From: Erythrobacter aureus
GTDB taxonomy: Bacteria; Pseudomonadota; Alphaproteobacteria; Sphingomonadales; Sphingomonadaceae
Assembly: GCF_003355455.1 (NCBI RefSeq)
Contig: NZ_CP031358.1
Location: 1 to 64,000 of the forward strand
DNA length: 64,000 nt
Direction of reading: 5' to 3'
Both the position numbers and the translations under genes were made by a program. Of this stretch, positions 23,702 to 31,402 are shown one piece after another. The notes beneath the pieces are model-generated. The model did not search any database. It worked only from the letters and a program-made list of their open reading frames with translations, and had not been told where the DNA came from. Position 1 is the first letter of the stretch. Each line of letters opens with the position of its first letter.

Positions 23702-24586
23702 TCAGGCGGGACTTACGGCGAAGTCTTCACGAGCCTGCTCGAGAGCTTCTTCCAGCTGCGTGAATGAAGGCGCGTGGTCGGAAGGAGTCATACGGCGCGC
23801 GAGCTCAATGGCGACCTGCGTGGGGAGACCCTGGGCGTGCGCGATGATCGCGGTTTTTGCGATGCTGAAGGGTTTTGCGTCGGCTTCGACGATTTCGCGC
23901 AGCTTTGAGGCGAAAGGCCCGACAACGCAGTAGGAGAGTAGAACGCCGAGGAAGGTGCCGACGAGCGCGCCACCGATCATGCCGCCGAGGATTTCGACTG
24001 GCTGGTCGATGGAGCCCATGGTTTTGATCACGCCGAGAACGGCGGCAACGATGCCGAGAGCAGGAAGGCCGTCGGCCATAACCTGCAGGGCGTGTTGCGG
24101 TTCGAGCTCCTCGTGGTGGTGGCGCTCGATGTCGCTCTCCATCGCTTCGGTCATCTGATGAGGATCTTCGAAGTTGACCGTCATCATGCGGAGGTAGTCG
24201 CAGACGAATTCGACCAGGTGGTGGTCGGCGAGAATGCGAGGGTAACGGGAGAAGATCGAGCTATCCTCGGGATTGTCGAGGTGTGGGTCGATGGCGGTCG
24301 GGCCGCCCTTCTTGAAGGTGTTGAGAAGTCCGAACAACATAGTGAGAAGGTCGCGATAATCGCCTTCTTCCCAGCGCGGTCCACGGAATGCGCGTTTCAC
24401 GCCTTTCAGGGCTTTCTTGACGGTATCCATCGAGTTGCCGACTAGGAAAGCGCCGGTTGCCGCGCCGCCGATTGCCATCATCTCGATGGGCAGGGCCTTG
24501 GCGATAACGCTCATGTTGCCGCCAGCGATGATGTAGCTGCCGAAGACGCAGATGAAGATGATGATTAAGCCGACACTGTTCAGCAT
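23702..24586 (-). CDS. motA: Flagellar motor stator protein MotA
   Basis: The ATG at 24586 gives the normal MotA start (MLNSVGLIIIFICVFGSYIIAGG); an in-frame start at 24721 would add 45 unrelated residues. The 294-residue protein has four membrane helices, the large cytoplasmic loop, and conserved MotA motifs (MADGLPALGIVAAVLGVIKTM, GALVGTFLGVLLSYCVVGPFA). It energises rotation with MotB. It is the first gene of motA-motB-fliL-pilZ and is divergent from flaF. Confidence 0.95.
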   Translation of the reverse strand: MLNSVGLIIIFICVFGSYIIAGGNMSVIAKALPIEMMAIGGAATGAFLVGNSMDTVKKALKGVKRAFRGPRWEEGDYRDLLTMLFGLLNTFKKGGPTAIDPHLDNPEDSSIFSRYPRILADHHLVEFVCDYLRMMTVNFEDPHQMTEAMESDIERHHHEELEPQHALQVMADGLPALGIVAAVLGVIKTMGSIDQPVEILGGMIGGALVGTFLGVLLSYCVVGPFASKLREIVEADAKPFSIAKTAIIAHAQGLPTQVAIELARRMTPSDHAPSFTQLEEALEQAREDFAVSPA

Positions 24587-24766
24587 GGTCTTGTCGCTTT
24601 GCCCTTCAGGATATTTGGTTCCTTCTTTTATAGAAGGTCGGAAGGGCATTCGGGGCGTGTGGATGCGCTTTTTCTCTGGGGAGGCGTTTTTCCTGACATT
24701 GAGGCACTCATCAGGGCGCAAGAAAATTTTTGCGATGCGTCCAGATTGGCGGCCAAGCGTCCTAAA

Positions 24767-24781
24767 ATAGTCTTAGACTAT
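24767..24781. promoter_or_regulatory. Inverted repeat in the flaF leader
   Basis: ATAGTC-TTA-GACTAT, perfect 6-bp arms, lies immediately before the AAGGAG ribosome site (24784-24789) of flaF. It could be an operator in the 208-base motA-flaF gap, or an mRNA hairpin controlling flaF translation. The rest of the gap shows no gene. Confidence 0.4.
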
Positions 24782-24794
24782 CCAAGGAGTACGC

Positions 24795-25142
24795 ATGTCT
24801 GCTGCAGCTTATCAAACCACCCAGCGCAGGTCCGAGCAGCCGCGGAGCGCGGAGTATCGCCTGATGGCGCAGATCACAGGTGAAATGATTGCTGCAAAAG
24901 AGGGAGGGCTGCTAGGTACAGCGCTTGCCGAACCTCTGAGCCGCAATCGAGAACTGTGGAACGTGTTCTCTAATGACTGTGCTTCCAGTGAAAACGGCCT
25001 TCCTGAAGCGCTGAGGGCAAGCATCATTTCCCTCGGCATCTGGGTCGACAAGCACACCAGTGGTGTGATCGGTGGCCGGGAAGAAATCGACGATCTGATT
25101 GATGTGAACCGGAGCATCATGGAAGGTCTGGCAGCAGCATAG
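24795..25142 (+). CDS. flaF: Flagellin synthesis regulator FlaF
   Basis: A 115-residue helical protein with the FlaF pattern: SAEYRLMAQITGEMIAAK, then NRELWNVFSNDCASSENGLPEALRASIISLGIWVDKHTSGV, then IDDLIDVNRSIMEGL. In Caulobacter FlaF is needed for flagellin secretion and opposes FlbT, which destabilises flagellin mRNA. Neither flbT nor a flagellin gene is in the window. It has a strong AAGGAG site and is divergent from motA. Confidence 0.9.
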   Translation: MSAAAYQTTQRRSEQPRSAEYRLMAQITGEMIAAKEGGLLGTALAEPLSRNRELWNVFSNDCASSENGLPEALRASIISLGIWVDKHTSGVIGGREEIDDLIDVNRSIMEGLAAA

Positions 25143-25155
25143 GACTGCCAGACCT
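25124..25155. terminator. 11-bp inverted repeat spanning the flaF stop codon
   Basis: Perfect arms AGGTCTGGCAG (25124-25134) and CTGCCAGACCT (25145-25155) with a 10-base loop that contains the flaF stop. It lies between convergent flaF and the FixJ-type gene, so it can serve both strands as a terminator, although only a short A/T tract follows. Confidence 0.6.
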
Positions 25156-25161
25156 CCAAAA

Positions 25162-25773
25162 TTAGGCGGCGATCGCACCGGCGGAGTATGCGATCCGCAA
25201 GACATCAGAAACGTGCTGAGCTTCGAGCTTTTCCATCATGTTGGCCCGATGAATCTCTACGGTCCTCGGGCTGATTTTGTGGGCCTCAGCGATGCTCCTG
25301 TTTGAACATCCATCGAGCAGACCGTTCATCACGTCGCGCTCCCGAGGGGAGAGGCGATCGATCAGGGCCTTTGCGTTATCGACTTTCTGGTGCTCCTTGC
25401 GGCTGTCTTCGAGGTCGGAAAGTCCAGTTTGAACAATCCGAAGCAATTCGTCGGGGCGGAATGGCTTCTCGATGAAGTCTACCGCGCCGGCCTTGATGGC
25501 TTTGACCGCCTTCTGGATATCGCCCTGGCCGGTGAGGATCACGAAGGTGAGATCAGGGTGGTCCTTGGTCTGGGCGAAGACCTCCATTCCGTTCGTGCCG
25601 GGCATGTTGAGATCGAGAAGAACGAGCCCTGGATCGAGTTCGGGAAGGGACTCGAGAAAGTCGTCGCCCGATTTGAAGGACCTGACGATGGTGTTGGAAA
25701 AGCTCCGGACAAGTTCGTACAGTGAACTCCGGACAGAGTCGTCGTCATCGACAATGTAAATGCTCTTCATCAT
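25162..25773 (-). CDS. FixJ-family response regulator
   Basis: A 203-residue NarL/FixJ regulator. The receiver has D9-D11, phosphoacceptor D54 (LVLLDLNMPGT), T/LTGQGD and K (IEKPFRPDELL). The C-terminal LuxR-type helix-turn-helix begins at about 139 (LSPRERDVMNGLLDGCSNRSIAEAHKISPRTVEIHRANMMEKL). It overlaps the upstream kinase stop by 4 bases, so it is its cognate partner. It should act as a DNA-binding activator or repressor. The target genes are unknown. Confidence 0.93.
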   Translation of the reverse strand: MMKSIYIVDDDDSVRSSLYELVRSFSNTIVRSFKSGDDFLESLPELDPGLVLLDLNMPGTNGMEVFAQTKDHPDLTFVILTGQGDIQKAVKAIKAGAVDFIEKPFRPDELLRIVQTGLSDLEDSRKEHQKVDNAKALIDRLSPRERDVMNGLLDGCSNRSIAEAHKISPRTVEIHRANMMEKLEAQHVSDVLRIAYSAGAIAA

Positions 25774-27278
25774 GTAGCTTCGTCCTTCTTGCTGATAGGC
25801 AGATTGAAGCGGAAGGTTGCACCTCCGCTGTTTCGGTTTTCGCCGACTAGCGAGCCCCCATGAGCTTCGATGATACGGCGGGAGATGGAGAGGCCGAGGC
25901 CCATTCCGTTTGGTTTGGTGGATGTGAACGGCTCGTAGAAATGGTCGAGCAATGAGGCTGGAAGTCCTGGGCCGTTGTCTTCAACAGATACGCAGATTTG
26001 TCTGGGTGAGCTTTGTTTGGCGCTGATCCAAACCTTCGGGCAGGAGGTGGGATTTGTTGAAAGCTCCTCGACCGCGTTCTTGATGAGATTGACGAGGACC
26101 TGCTGGATTTGGATCTTGTCGACCATCACCTTGGGCAGACTGTCTGGAATTGAAAGCTCGAGGTCGAAGATTGGCTTTTGACCGCCGAGCGAGGTGAGGG
26201 AAACAGCCTCATGAATTAGATCGGATATGGGATGGGGCTGTTGGTCGATTTCACCACGCGAGAGGAATTCCCGCATCTTTCGGATGATGTCTCCTGCGCG
26301 CAGAGCCTGTTCTGAGGCGAGGTCTATCAGGCGTTCGATGTGGCCGTCTTCCGCTTCACCGCCTCTGATGGTGTTGCGTGCGGCCGCCAGGTAATTGGTC
26401 ATCGCGGTTAGAGGTTGATTGAGCTCGTGCGCGATCCCGGCGGAGACCTCGCCCATGGTGTTCAAGCGGGCTGTGTGAGCGAGTTCATCTCGGAGGGCGT
26501 CGAGGCGACGCTCAGCTTCGAAACGCTCGGTGACGTCCCTGAGGAATATTGTGAAGAGGCGCGGCCCATGCGCGCCGAATTCGTGGACGGAAACTTCGAC
26601 TGGAGCGGTTTTCCCATCAGCGCGCAGGGCAGAGAGAAGGTGCATCTGCCCTGGGCGACGGCGAGTAGCTGTCAGGAGGAGCTTTACCTTCTGGTCGGTG
26701 AGCATGTTGAAGTGCCTTCCGACGACGTCGGCTGAAGCGTGTCCAAACAAGTGCTCTGCTGCGCGGCTAAAGGTCAAAACTACGCCGCGGTCATCGGTGA
26801 TGATGAGCGCAGTCGGCGAGGTTTCCAGCACCGATTGGAACTGGTCATGACTTGCATTGAGGGCGCGGCGGATTTCGAAGTTGCTCGTAACGTCGACTGC
26901 GACGCTGACGGTTTTATCCAGCTCCCCGTCTTCGCCCCATATGCAGCGTGAGCTTCCCTCGTAGGCGCGAATGTTGTTGTTTGCGTCTCGCACCCGGAAC
27001 GAGAAGCTAAACTGCTTTGCGCGACTGGCAATGGCCGTTTCGAGGGTTTGCAGAACGGAAGGAAGGTCCTCGGGAAGAGTGATCTTCGACCAGTCGTCAT
27101 GGTGCTTTACGGTGCCCGCAGCCTGGCCAAGCCGCTCTTCTGATCCGGGCGCCCATGTGAGAATTCCGGTTCGGGCATTCCATTCGAAGATCGCGATAGA
27201 ATGCGCATCGAGCGCGAACTCGAGGTCAATCTCGCTCTCGACGAAGTCAGGCAGGTTGGAGTGGCTGGCGTTATTCAT
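25770..27278 (-). CDS. FixL-like soluble PAS histidine kinase
   Basis: A 502-residue cytoplasmic kinase with no membrane helix. Two PAS domains occupy about 20-135 and 140-255. HisKA has GEVSAGIAHELNQPLTAM with H284, and the ATPase domain has NLIKNAVEE, DNGPGLP and GLGLSISRRIIEAHGG. The second PAS resembles FixL but lacks the segment that carries the haem-ligating histidine, so oxygen sensing is not supported. It pairs with the downstream FixJ-type regulator. Confidence 0.9.
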   Translation of the reverse strand: MNNASHSNLPDFVESEIDLEFALDAHSIAIFEWNARTGILTWAPGSEERLGQAAGTVKHHDDWSKITLPEDLPSVLQTLETAIASRAKQFSFSFRVRDANNNIRAYEGSSRCIWGEDGELDKTVSVAVDVTSNFEIRRALNASHDQFQSVLETSPTALIITDDRGVVLTFSRAAEHLFGHASADVVGRHFNMLTDQKVKLLLTATRRRPGQMHLLSALRADGKTAPVEVSVHEFGAHGPRLFTIFLRDVTERFEAERRLDALRDELAHTARLNTMGEVSAGIAHELNQPLTAMTNYLAAARNTIRGGEAEDGHIERLIDLASEQALRAGDIIRKMREFLSRGEIDQQPHPISDLIHEAVSLTSLGGQKPIFDLELSIPDSLPKVMVDKIQIQQVLVNLIKNAVEELSTNPTSCPKVWISAKQSSPRQICVSVEDNGPGLPASLLDHFYEPFTSTKPNGMGLGLSISRRIIEAHGGSLVGENRNSGGATFRFNLPISKKDEAT

Positions 27279-27314
27279 GAATTTGTCTCGCGGAATGAGC
27301 GTGGCGTAGGATCG

Positions 27315-27521
27315 TCAGCTCAACACGAAGTATGCCTGAGTGATGAGAACAAGCAGGGCGAGTCCGACAAGGATGCGCTGCTGAGAGGCGTCTGCGTTTC
27401 GAAAGCGATTTGGAACAGAACGAAGAGCCGCCCAGAAGGCAGGTCCGTGTATATCGCGATCTCGCCAGAGATCGGCAAGCTCTGATGCGGCAAGGCGTGC
27501 CTGCGAAAAGAAGCGACGCAT
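27315..27521 (-). CDS. Small single-pass membrane protein, 68 residues
   Basis: The ATG at 27521 follows the stop of the 81-residue gene by 2 bases. The product has a basic amphipathic N-terminal half (MRRFFSQARLAASELADLWRDRD) and a C-terminal membrane helix (ILVGLALLVLITQAYFVLS), so it is probably tail-anchored. A larger in-frame ORF beginning at 28004 runs antiparallel to real genes in other frames and is not accepted. The function is unknown. Confidence 0.5.
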   Translation of the reverse strand: MRRFFSQARLAASELADLWRDRDIHGPAFWAALRSVPNRFRNADASQQRILVGLALLVLITQAYFVLS

Positions 27522-27523
27522 AG

Positions 27524-27769
27524 TTAGAGCAGCCTTATTCCGAAGGTGAGCTTCACCGTGGCGATAATGAAGCCGATTCCGAGGCCGATAGCGTAGGGAG
27601 TCGGCGCAGCGGCGTTGATGTATCCGGCGAAGATGAGAGCTCCGAGCAAGGCGAAGATGGCGGCTGCCCAGCGCTGCTTTGCGTGAGGGATCATCCCGGA
27701 GAGCATCATGGGGAGGGCAGCCGTTATGAGGGTAATGACCCCAGCAAAGAGCCACTCGAAAAGAGGCAT
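27524..27769 (-). CDS. Small membrane protein, 81 residues
   Basis: An 81-residue protein with three hydrophobic helices (LFAGVITLITAALPMMLSG, AAAIFALLGALIFAGYI, AIGLGIGFIIATVKLTFG). Its ATG overlaps the TAA of the 5'-nucleotidase gene by one base, which ties it to the thymidylate gene run. No family is recognised. A holin-like or transporter-accessory role is possible on size and topology alone. Confidence 0.55.
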   Translation of the reverse strand: MPLFEWLFAGVITLITAALPMMLSGMIPHAKQRWAAAIFALLGALIFAGYINAAAPTPYAIGLGIGFIIATVKLTFGIRLL

Positions 27770-28392
27770 TATGCAGCCCTCTTATGTTCATCGAAAAGCA
27801 GGTCGACGGCGAGAGGCAGGTTCGCGGCGACTGGGATATGGGGATTGGCTGCGATGAACTCGTGCCGGTTGGCGCGACCGATAGGCGCATCGATAAGGAT
27901 GACGTTGATGCCAGCCTCTGAAAGTGAACATGCTTCGTGCGGCTGGTCATCGACCATGTGAGTGACGCCGAGTTTCTTACAGGCGTGCGATTTGCACTGG
28001 GCAAAATAGTCGTCTTTGTCCGTGCTCCCTACATGGAATGTGGGGACCGGAGGCGCGCTGCGGTGGTCGAGCCACTGCTGTGTGAGGTGAGCGACTGCGT
28101 TGGGCCGACGCGTGATGTAGCAGGCAAGAAGCCCAGCGTCGTGAAGCCGATGGGCAGCTTCGATGGCGTCAGGAAGTGCAGGGGCGCCTAGGAGCACATC
28201 TTCACGATCCCAGAAGGCGAGGTCGGGCTTCAGCTTCTGGGCGATCTGCGGGTCGTTATGGGTGAACGGTTCCCAATAGATTTGGGTTTCGATGATGTCG
28301 GACACGGGAATGGATAAGTCACGAGCCATCGCCTCGCGGGCAGATGCCATGATGCCGACAACACAGTTGTCCAGATCGAGACCAACCTTCAT
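27769..28392 (-). CDS. HAD-fold 5'(3')-nucleotidase-like protein
   Basis: The ATG at 28392 overlaps the DHFR stop (ATGA) and gives the HAD motif I right at the N-terminus (KVGLDLDNCVV, nucleophile Asp). Motif II is Thr in YITRRPN, and the last acidic motif is MVDDQPH. The 207-residue protein resembles 5'-deoxyribonucleotidases of the NT5C type, which remove phosphate from dNMPs. Next to thyA, folA and the MazG-like gene it probably balances deoxynucleotide pools. A phosphatase for another small substrate is the alternative. Confidence 0.75.
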   Translation of the reverse strand: MKVGLDLDNCVVGIMASAREAMARDLSIPVSDIIETQIYWEPFTHNDPQIAQKLKPDLAFWDREDVLLGAPALPDAIEAAHRLHDAGLLACYITRRPNAVAHLTQQWLDHRSAPPVPTFHVGSTDKDDYFAQCKSHACKKLGVTHMVDDQPHEACSLSEAGINVILIDAPIGRANRHEFIAANPHIPVAANLPLAVDLLFDEHKRAA

Positions 28393-28907
28393 GCAGCATT
28401 CCTTTCGCGTGTGAGATATGTGAACTCGCAAGCCGGAGCGGTCTTGTCTTTATAGACGGTTTCAACCTTCCAAGGCGTGGTGAGCATTTGAAAAAATGTG
28501 TCGCCTTCGGTGACGACATCGACGGTCGTCACATGCGCTTTTGTGAGCCAGTCTAGCTCGAGAGCCTGTTGGTAGATCCGCGCGCCTCCGATGAAGGCGA
28601 TAGCATTTGCGATAGGCCTCGATGCGACTGCAAGCTGGATGGCAGCTTCGAAGTTGGGAGCTGCGATTGCATCACGGTTTTCCAACGGGCGGCTGGTGAC
28701 GACGATCGAGATGCGGCCGCGTAAAGGGCCGGGCAGGGAGTCCCAGGTGTTGCGCCCCATGATCATCGCTGTGCCCATGGTGAGCATCTTGAAGCGTTTC
28801 AGGTCATGAGGCGCGTGCCATGGAATGGCGCCATCGCGCCCGATGACGTCGTTCGTCGACCGGGCGGCAATGAGAAACGAGTTCTCGTGGATGGCGCCGA
28901 TTTCCAT
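28389..28907 (-). CDS. folA: Dihydrofolate reductase
   Basis: The 172-residue enzyme has the DHFR core: AARSTNDVIGRDGAIPWHAPHDLKRFK with the catalytic acid in HDLKRFK, then AMIMGRNTWDSLPGPLRGR and a glycine pair in FIGGARIYQQAL. It regenerates tetrahydrofolate used up by thymidylate synthase. It directly follows thyA (1-base overlap) and precedes the nucleotidase (ATGA overlap). Confidence 0.93.
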   Translation of the reverse strand: MEIGAIHENSFLIAARSTNDVIGRDGAIPWHAPHDLKRFKMLTMGTAMIMGRNTWDSLPGPLRGRISIVVTSRPLENRDAIAAPNFEAAIQLAVASRPIANAIAFIGGARIYQQALELDWLTKAHVTTVDVVTEGDTFFQMLTTPWKVETVYKDKTAPACEFTYLTRERNAA

Positions 28908-29836
28908 CAGACGGCCACCGGCAGCTTGATGAAGCCTTGCGGCTCGTATCCGACAACCTCGAAGTCATCGAGGCTCAGGTCATCCAAGGAAGTCGGTTTC
29001 CGCTTCCAGATGAACTTCGGGTCGGTGCGGCACTCGCGTTCGAGCACCTCGGTCATGCCATCGATATGATTCTGGTAGATATGGCAGTCGTCGATATCGA
29101 CGACGAGCATGCCGGGCTTGTTGTCGGTGAGAGCGGCGAGGAGGTGGAGCAGGTAGCCGTACTGCGCGACGTTGTATGGCCAGCCGAGGCCGACGTCGCT
29201 CGAGCGGAGGCGAAGCTTGATGCTGAGCTCGCCATTGGTGACGTTCACCGCGCCGCCAAAGTGGCAGGGGGGAAGACCCGTGCCGCCTTTCACGGTGACG
29301 AATTCAGGACGCCAGAGCGACCATATAAGCCGGCGACTTTCGCCGTTGGATTTGATCTCGTCGACGAGCTGCTGGAACTGGTCGATTACGGCGCCGCCGC
29401 TCGATTCAAACGAGCGCATTTCCGTGCCGTAGCAGGGTGCGATAGTGCCCCATTTTTCAGCGAATTCCGGATCGGCGAGAACGCGAGCCTCGAATTCATC
29501 GCGGCCGATATTTTCGCCGGTCTCGAGGTTGTAGGCCTTGAGCGGCCAGTCGGTCCAGATGTGGATGCCCTGCTCGATGAGCGGCACGAGCGAATTCGAG
29601 CCGGAGAGCATCCAGATGAGTTCGGCAATCGCGTCCTGGTAACGGGTCTTCTTCAGCGAAACGACGGGCAGCGTTCCGCCCGAGAGGTCAATCTCGACAT
29701 TGTGGCCGAAAACGGCGCGGGTGCCAGTGCCGGTGCGGTCGCCGCGGTCTTGGCCGAGGTTGAGCACGCGCGAGACGGTGTAGTGGTAAGCTTCGTCGGC
29801 CGATGTGAATGCCGTCGGGAAATTGTGGATCATCAT
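28907..29836 (-). CDS. thyA: Thymidylate synthase ThyA
   Basis: A 309-residue ThyA. It has RTGTGT (34-39), WPLKAYN, ESRRL with the phosphate-binding arginines (168-169), catalytic C191 in LPPCHF, RSSDVGLGWPYNVAQYGYL and HIYQNHIDG. The retained Asn in PYNVAQ favours dUMP methylation over dCMP hydroxymethylation. The sequence is diverged from housekeeping ThyA (PCYGTEMR replaces PVYGxQWR), which is common in plasmid and phage copies. It converts dUMP to dTMP and lies in an overlapping run with the MazG-like gene and folA. Confidence 0.95.
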   Translation of the reverse strand: MMIHNFPTAFTSADEAYHYTVSRVLNLGQDRGDRTGTGTRAVFGHNVEIDLSGGTLPVVSLKKTRYQDAIAELIWMLSGSNSLVPLIEQGIHIWTDWPLKAYNLETGENIGRDEFEARVLADPEFAEKWGTIAPCYGTEMRSFESSGGAVIDQFQQLVDEIKSNGESRRLIWSLWRPEFVTVKGGTGLPPCHFGGAVNVTNGELSIKLRLRSSDVGLGWPYNVAQYGYLLHLLAALTDNKPGMLVVDIDDCHIYQNHIDGMTEVLERECRTDPKFIWKRKPTSLDDLSLDDFEVVGYEPQGFIKLPVAV

Positions 29837-30495
29837 TTCGATTTCGCCTTCTTGGGAGCGGGTTCGGTGGTGTCGTTGGCGTTTGCGAGTGGAGTGACTT
29901 CGAACAGTTCAGGATCGAACCGGTCGCGGACGCGCGCCCACTTGGCGCCGGTGGATTTTTCCGAGCAGACGCTGGCGCTCTCGGAGGTGAGGTGAAGGTT
30001 GATGCGGACGTCGGCGGTTTCGTCGTCGATTTCCTGTTTCACGTCCTGAAGCGTTTTGCTTCCTTCGGCGATCTGCATGAGCGGGGCGGCAAGCTCCGCG
30101 CTCTCTTCCATGAGGCCGAGGCCTAGGATCGCGAGATTGCCGTGCTTCTGGAAGTTGCGGTCGGCCTGGGCGCCCTTGCGGCTGGCAGTTGCAGGCTGAA
30201 TGGCCGCGCCGTCCTCTTCGAGCATGGCTTCCAGCCGGTCGAAGGATGCGTTGATCTTGGCGCGAAGCTCGCGGACGGCAACGATAGGAATCCGGCCGAG
30301 GTCGCCGTCGCGCCAGCACTTCTTTGCCATTCCGGCGATAGCGCCAGCCGCTGTGGCGATTTCGAAGGCCGCGCGGGCGTATGCGGGTAGGATGCCGTGC
30401 TGTTTCACAGCGTGCGAGCCCGGGCCGGCGACATTGCGGTGGAATTGGAGGGACTGCCCCTTCCAACGGGAAATGCTCATGTGGTCAGGCTCCAA
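29833..30495 (-). CDS. MazG-like nucleotide pyrophosphohydrolase
   Basis: A 220-residue, helical protein. The central segment has GLMEESAELAAPL, then about 20 residues later QEIDDETADV, which matches the paired ExxE and ExxD metal-binding helices of MazG/dUTPase-type all-alpha NTP pyrophosphatases. Flanking regions are unique. Its stop overlaps the thyA start by 4 bases, so it may supply dUMP or remove odd nucleotides ahead of ThyA. The start could also be residue 6 (MSISRWK). Confidence 0.6.
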   Translation of the reverse strand: MEPDHMSISRWKGQSLQFHRNVAGPGSHAVKQHGILPAYARAAFEIATAAGAIAGMAKKCWRDGDLGRIPIVAVRELRAKINASFDRLEAMLEEDGAAIQPATASRKGAQADRNFQKHGNLAILGLGLMEESAELAAPLMQIAEGSKTLQDVKQEIDDETADVRINLHLTSESASVCSEKSTGAKWARVRDRFDPELFEVTPLANANDTTEPAPKKAKSK

Positions 30496-31402
30496 ATAGG
30501 CTGGGGGAAGGCCGGTTGTCGGCAGCTGCGGGGTTGAGCCAGAGGCTCTCGGTCTTCTTGGCGTTTCCGTCGGATTGGGCGCGGGTGTCGAGACGCACCC
30601 AGTCGCTCAGCATGTCGTCGTAGATCTCGCAGCGGTAGCCGGAGAGCATGACCATGGCAGGCGTTTCTCGAAGAGCGACGAGAAGCTTCTCGTGGCCGTC
30701 GGCGTCCAGCTCGTGGCCATACGCGCGATAGGTGTCTCCGACGCTGATTTTATCGTGCCGGGTGCTCGGGTGATATGGCGGATCCACGTAGAGAAGGGTG
30801 TCGCTGGTGCGATACTTCTCGATGACTTCCATCGCATCCATGGTGAGCCAAGTGACGCGCTGAAGGCGCTCGTGAATGGCGTCCATGTGTCCGGGCAGGT
30901 TCGACCAGTCCGTCGCCGGCGTCGAGCCGGCGCGACTGATGGAAGAACGGAAACCGGGGACCGTGCTGGAGGTGACGCCGTCCGACCCGTGGCTGAGGAA
31001 GCTACGGACGCAAAGGCGGCGGGCCTGCTCGATGGGATCGTCGCAATCCTCAAGCGAAAGGCGAAACTCGCGCTCGTGGAAAGGCGTGAACTGGAGAGCC
31101 CGCTTGAGATGGGCATAAGACGACGGGTCGCGCAGCACCTTGAAGTAGTCATAGATCTTCAGGTTCAGATCGTTGGCGACCTCGGCATAGGTGCGGGTCT
31201 TGCGTAGCAGGACCGAGCAGGCGCCGGCGAAGGGCTCCACATAGGTCCGGTGCGTCGGCATGTTGGAGATGATCCAGCTGGCGAGCATGAATTTGCCGCC
31301 ATGGTAACGCAGGGCAGGCCGGCGGACTGCCGACATGCCTGGCGCGCGCGGATTGTCGTTGTGCGCAGGTTCGTTGGTTGCGAGGCGAATTGCAGCGCTC
31401 AT
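30485..31402 (-). CDS. Dam-type DNA adenine methyltransferase
   Basis: A 305-residue D12-class N6-adenine methyltransferase. The SAM motif is YVEPFAGACSVLL with an N-terminal LRYHGGKFMLA as in Dam, and the catalytic motif is LLYVDPPYHP. The usual target of this class is GATC or a related site; the target domain between them is variable, so specificity cannot be read. No restriction endonuclease is adjacent. It overlaps both neighbours by a few bases. Confidence 0.92.
   Translation of the reverse strand: MSAAIRLATNEPAHNDNPRAPGMSAVRRPALRYHGGKFMLASWIISNMPTHRTYVEPFAGACSVLLRKTRTYAEVANDLNLKIYDYFKVLRDPSSYAHLKRALQFTPFHEREFRLSLEDCDDPIEQARRLCVRSFLSHGSDGVTSSTVPGFRSSISRAGSTPATDWSNLPGHMDAIHERLQRVTWLTMDAMEVIEKYRTSDTLLYVDPPYHPSTRHDKISVGDTYRAYGHELDADGHEKLLVALRETPAMVMLSGYRCEIYDDMLSDWVRLDTRAQSDGNAKKTESLWLNPAAADNRPSPSLFGA

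Noticed and set aside
25770..27278. Oxygen-sensing FixL
   Set aside because: The PAS segment that carries the haem histidine is absent, so only the kinase class is supported.
28907..29836. dCMP hydroxymethylase instead of thymidylate synthase
   Set aside because: The Asn in the PYNVAQ block that favours dUMP is kept; hydroxymethylases usually change it to Asp.
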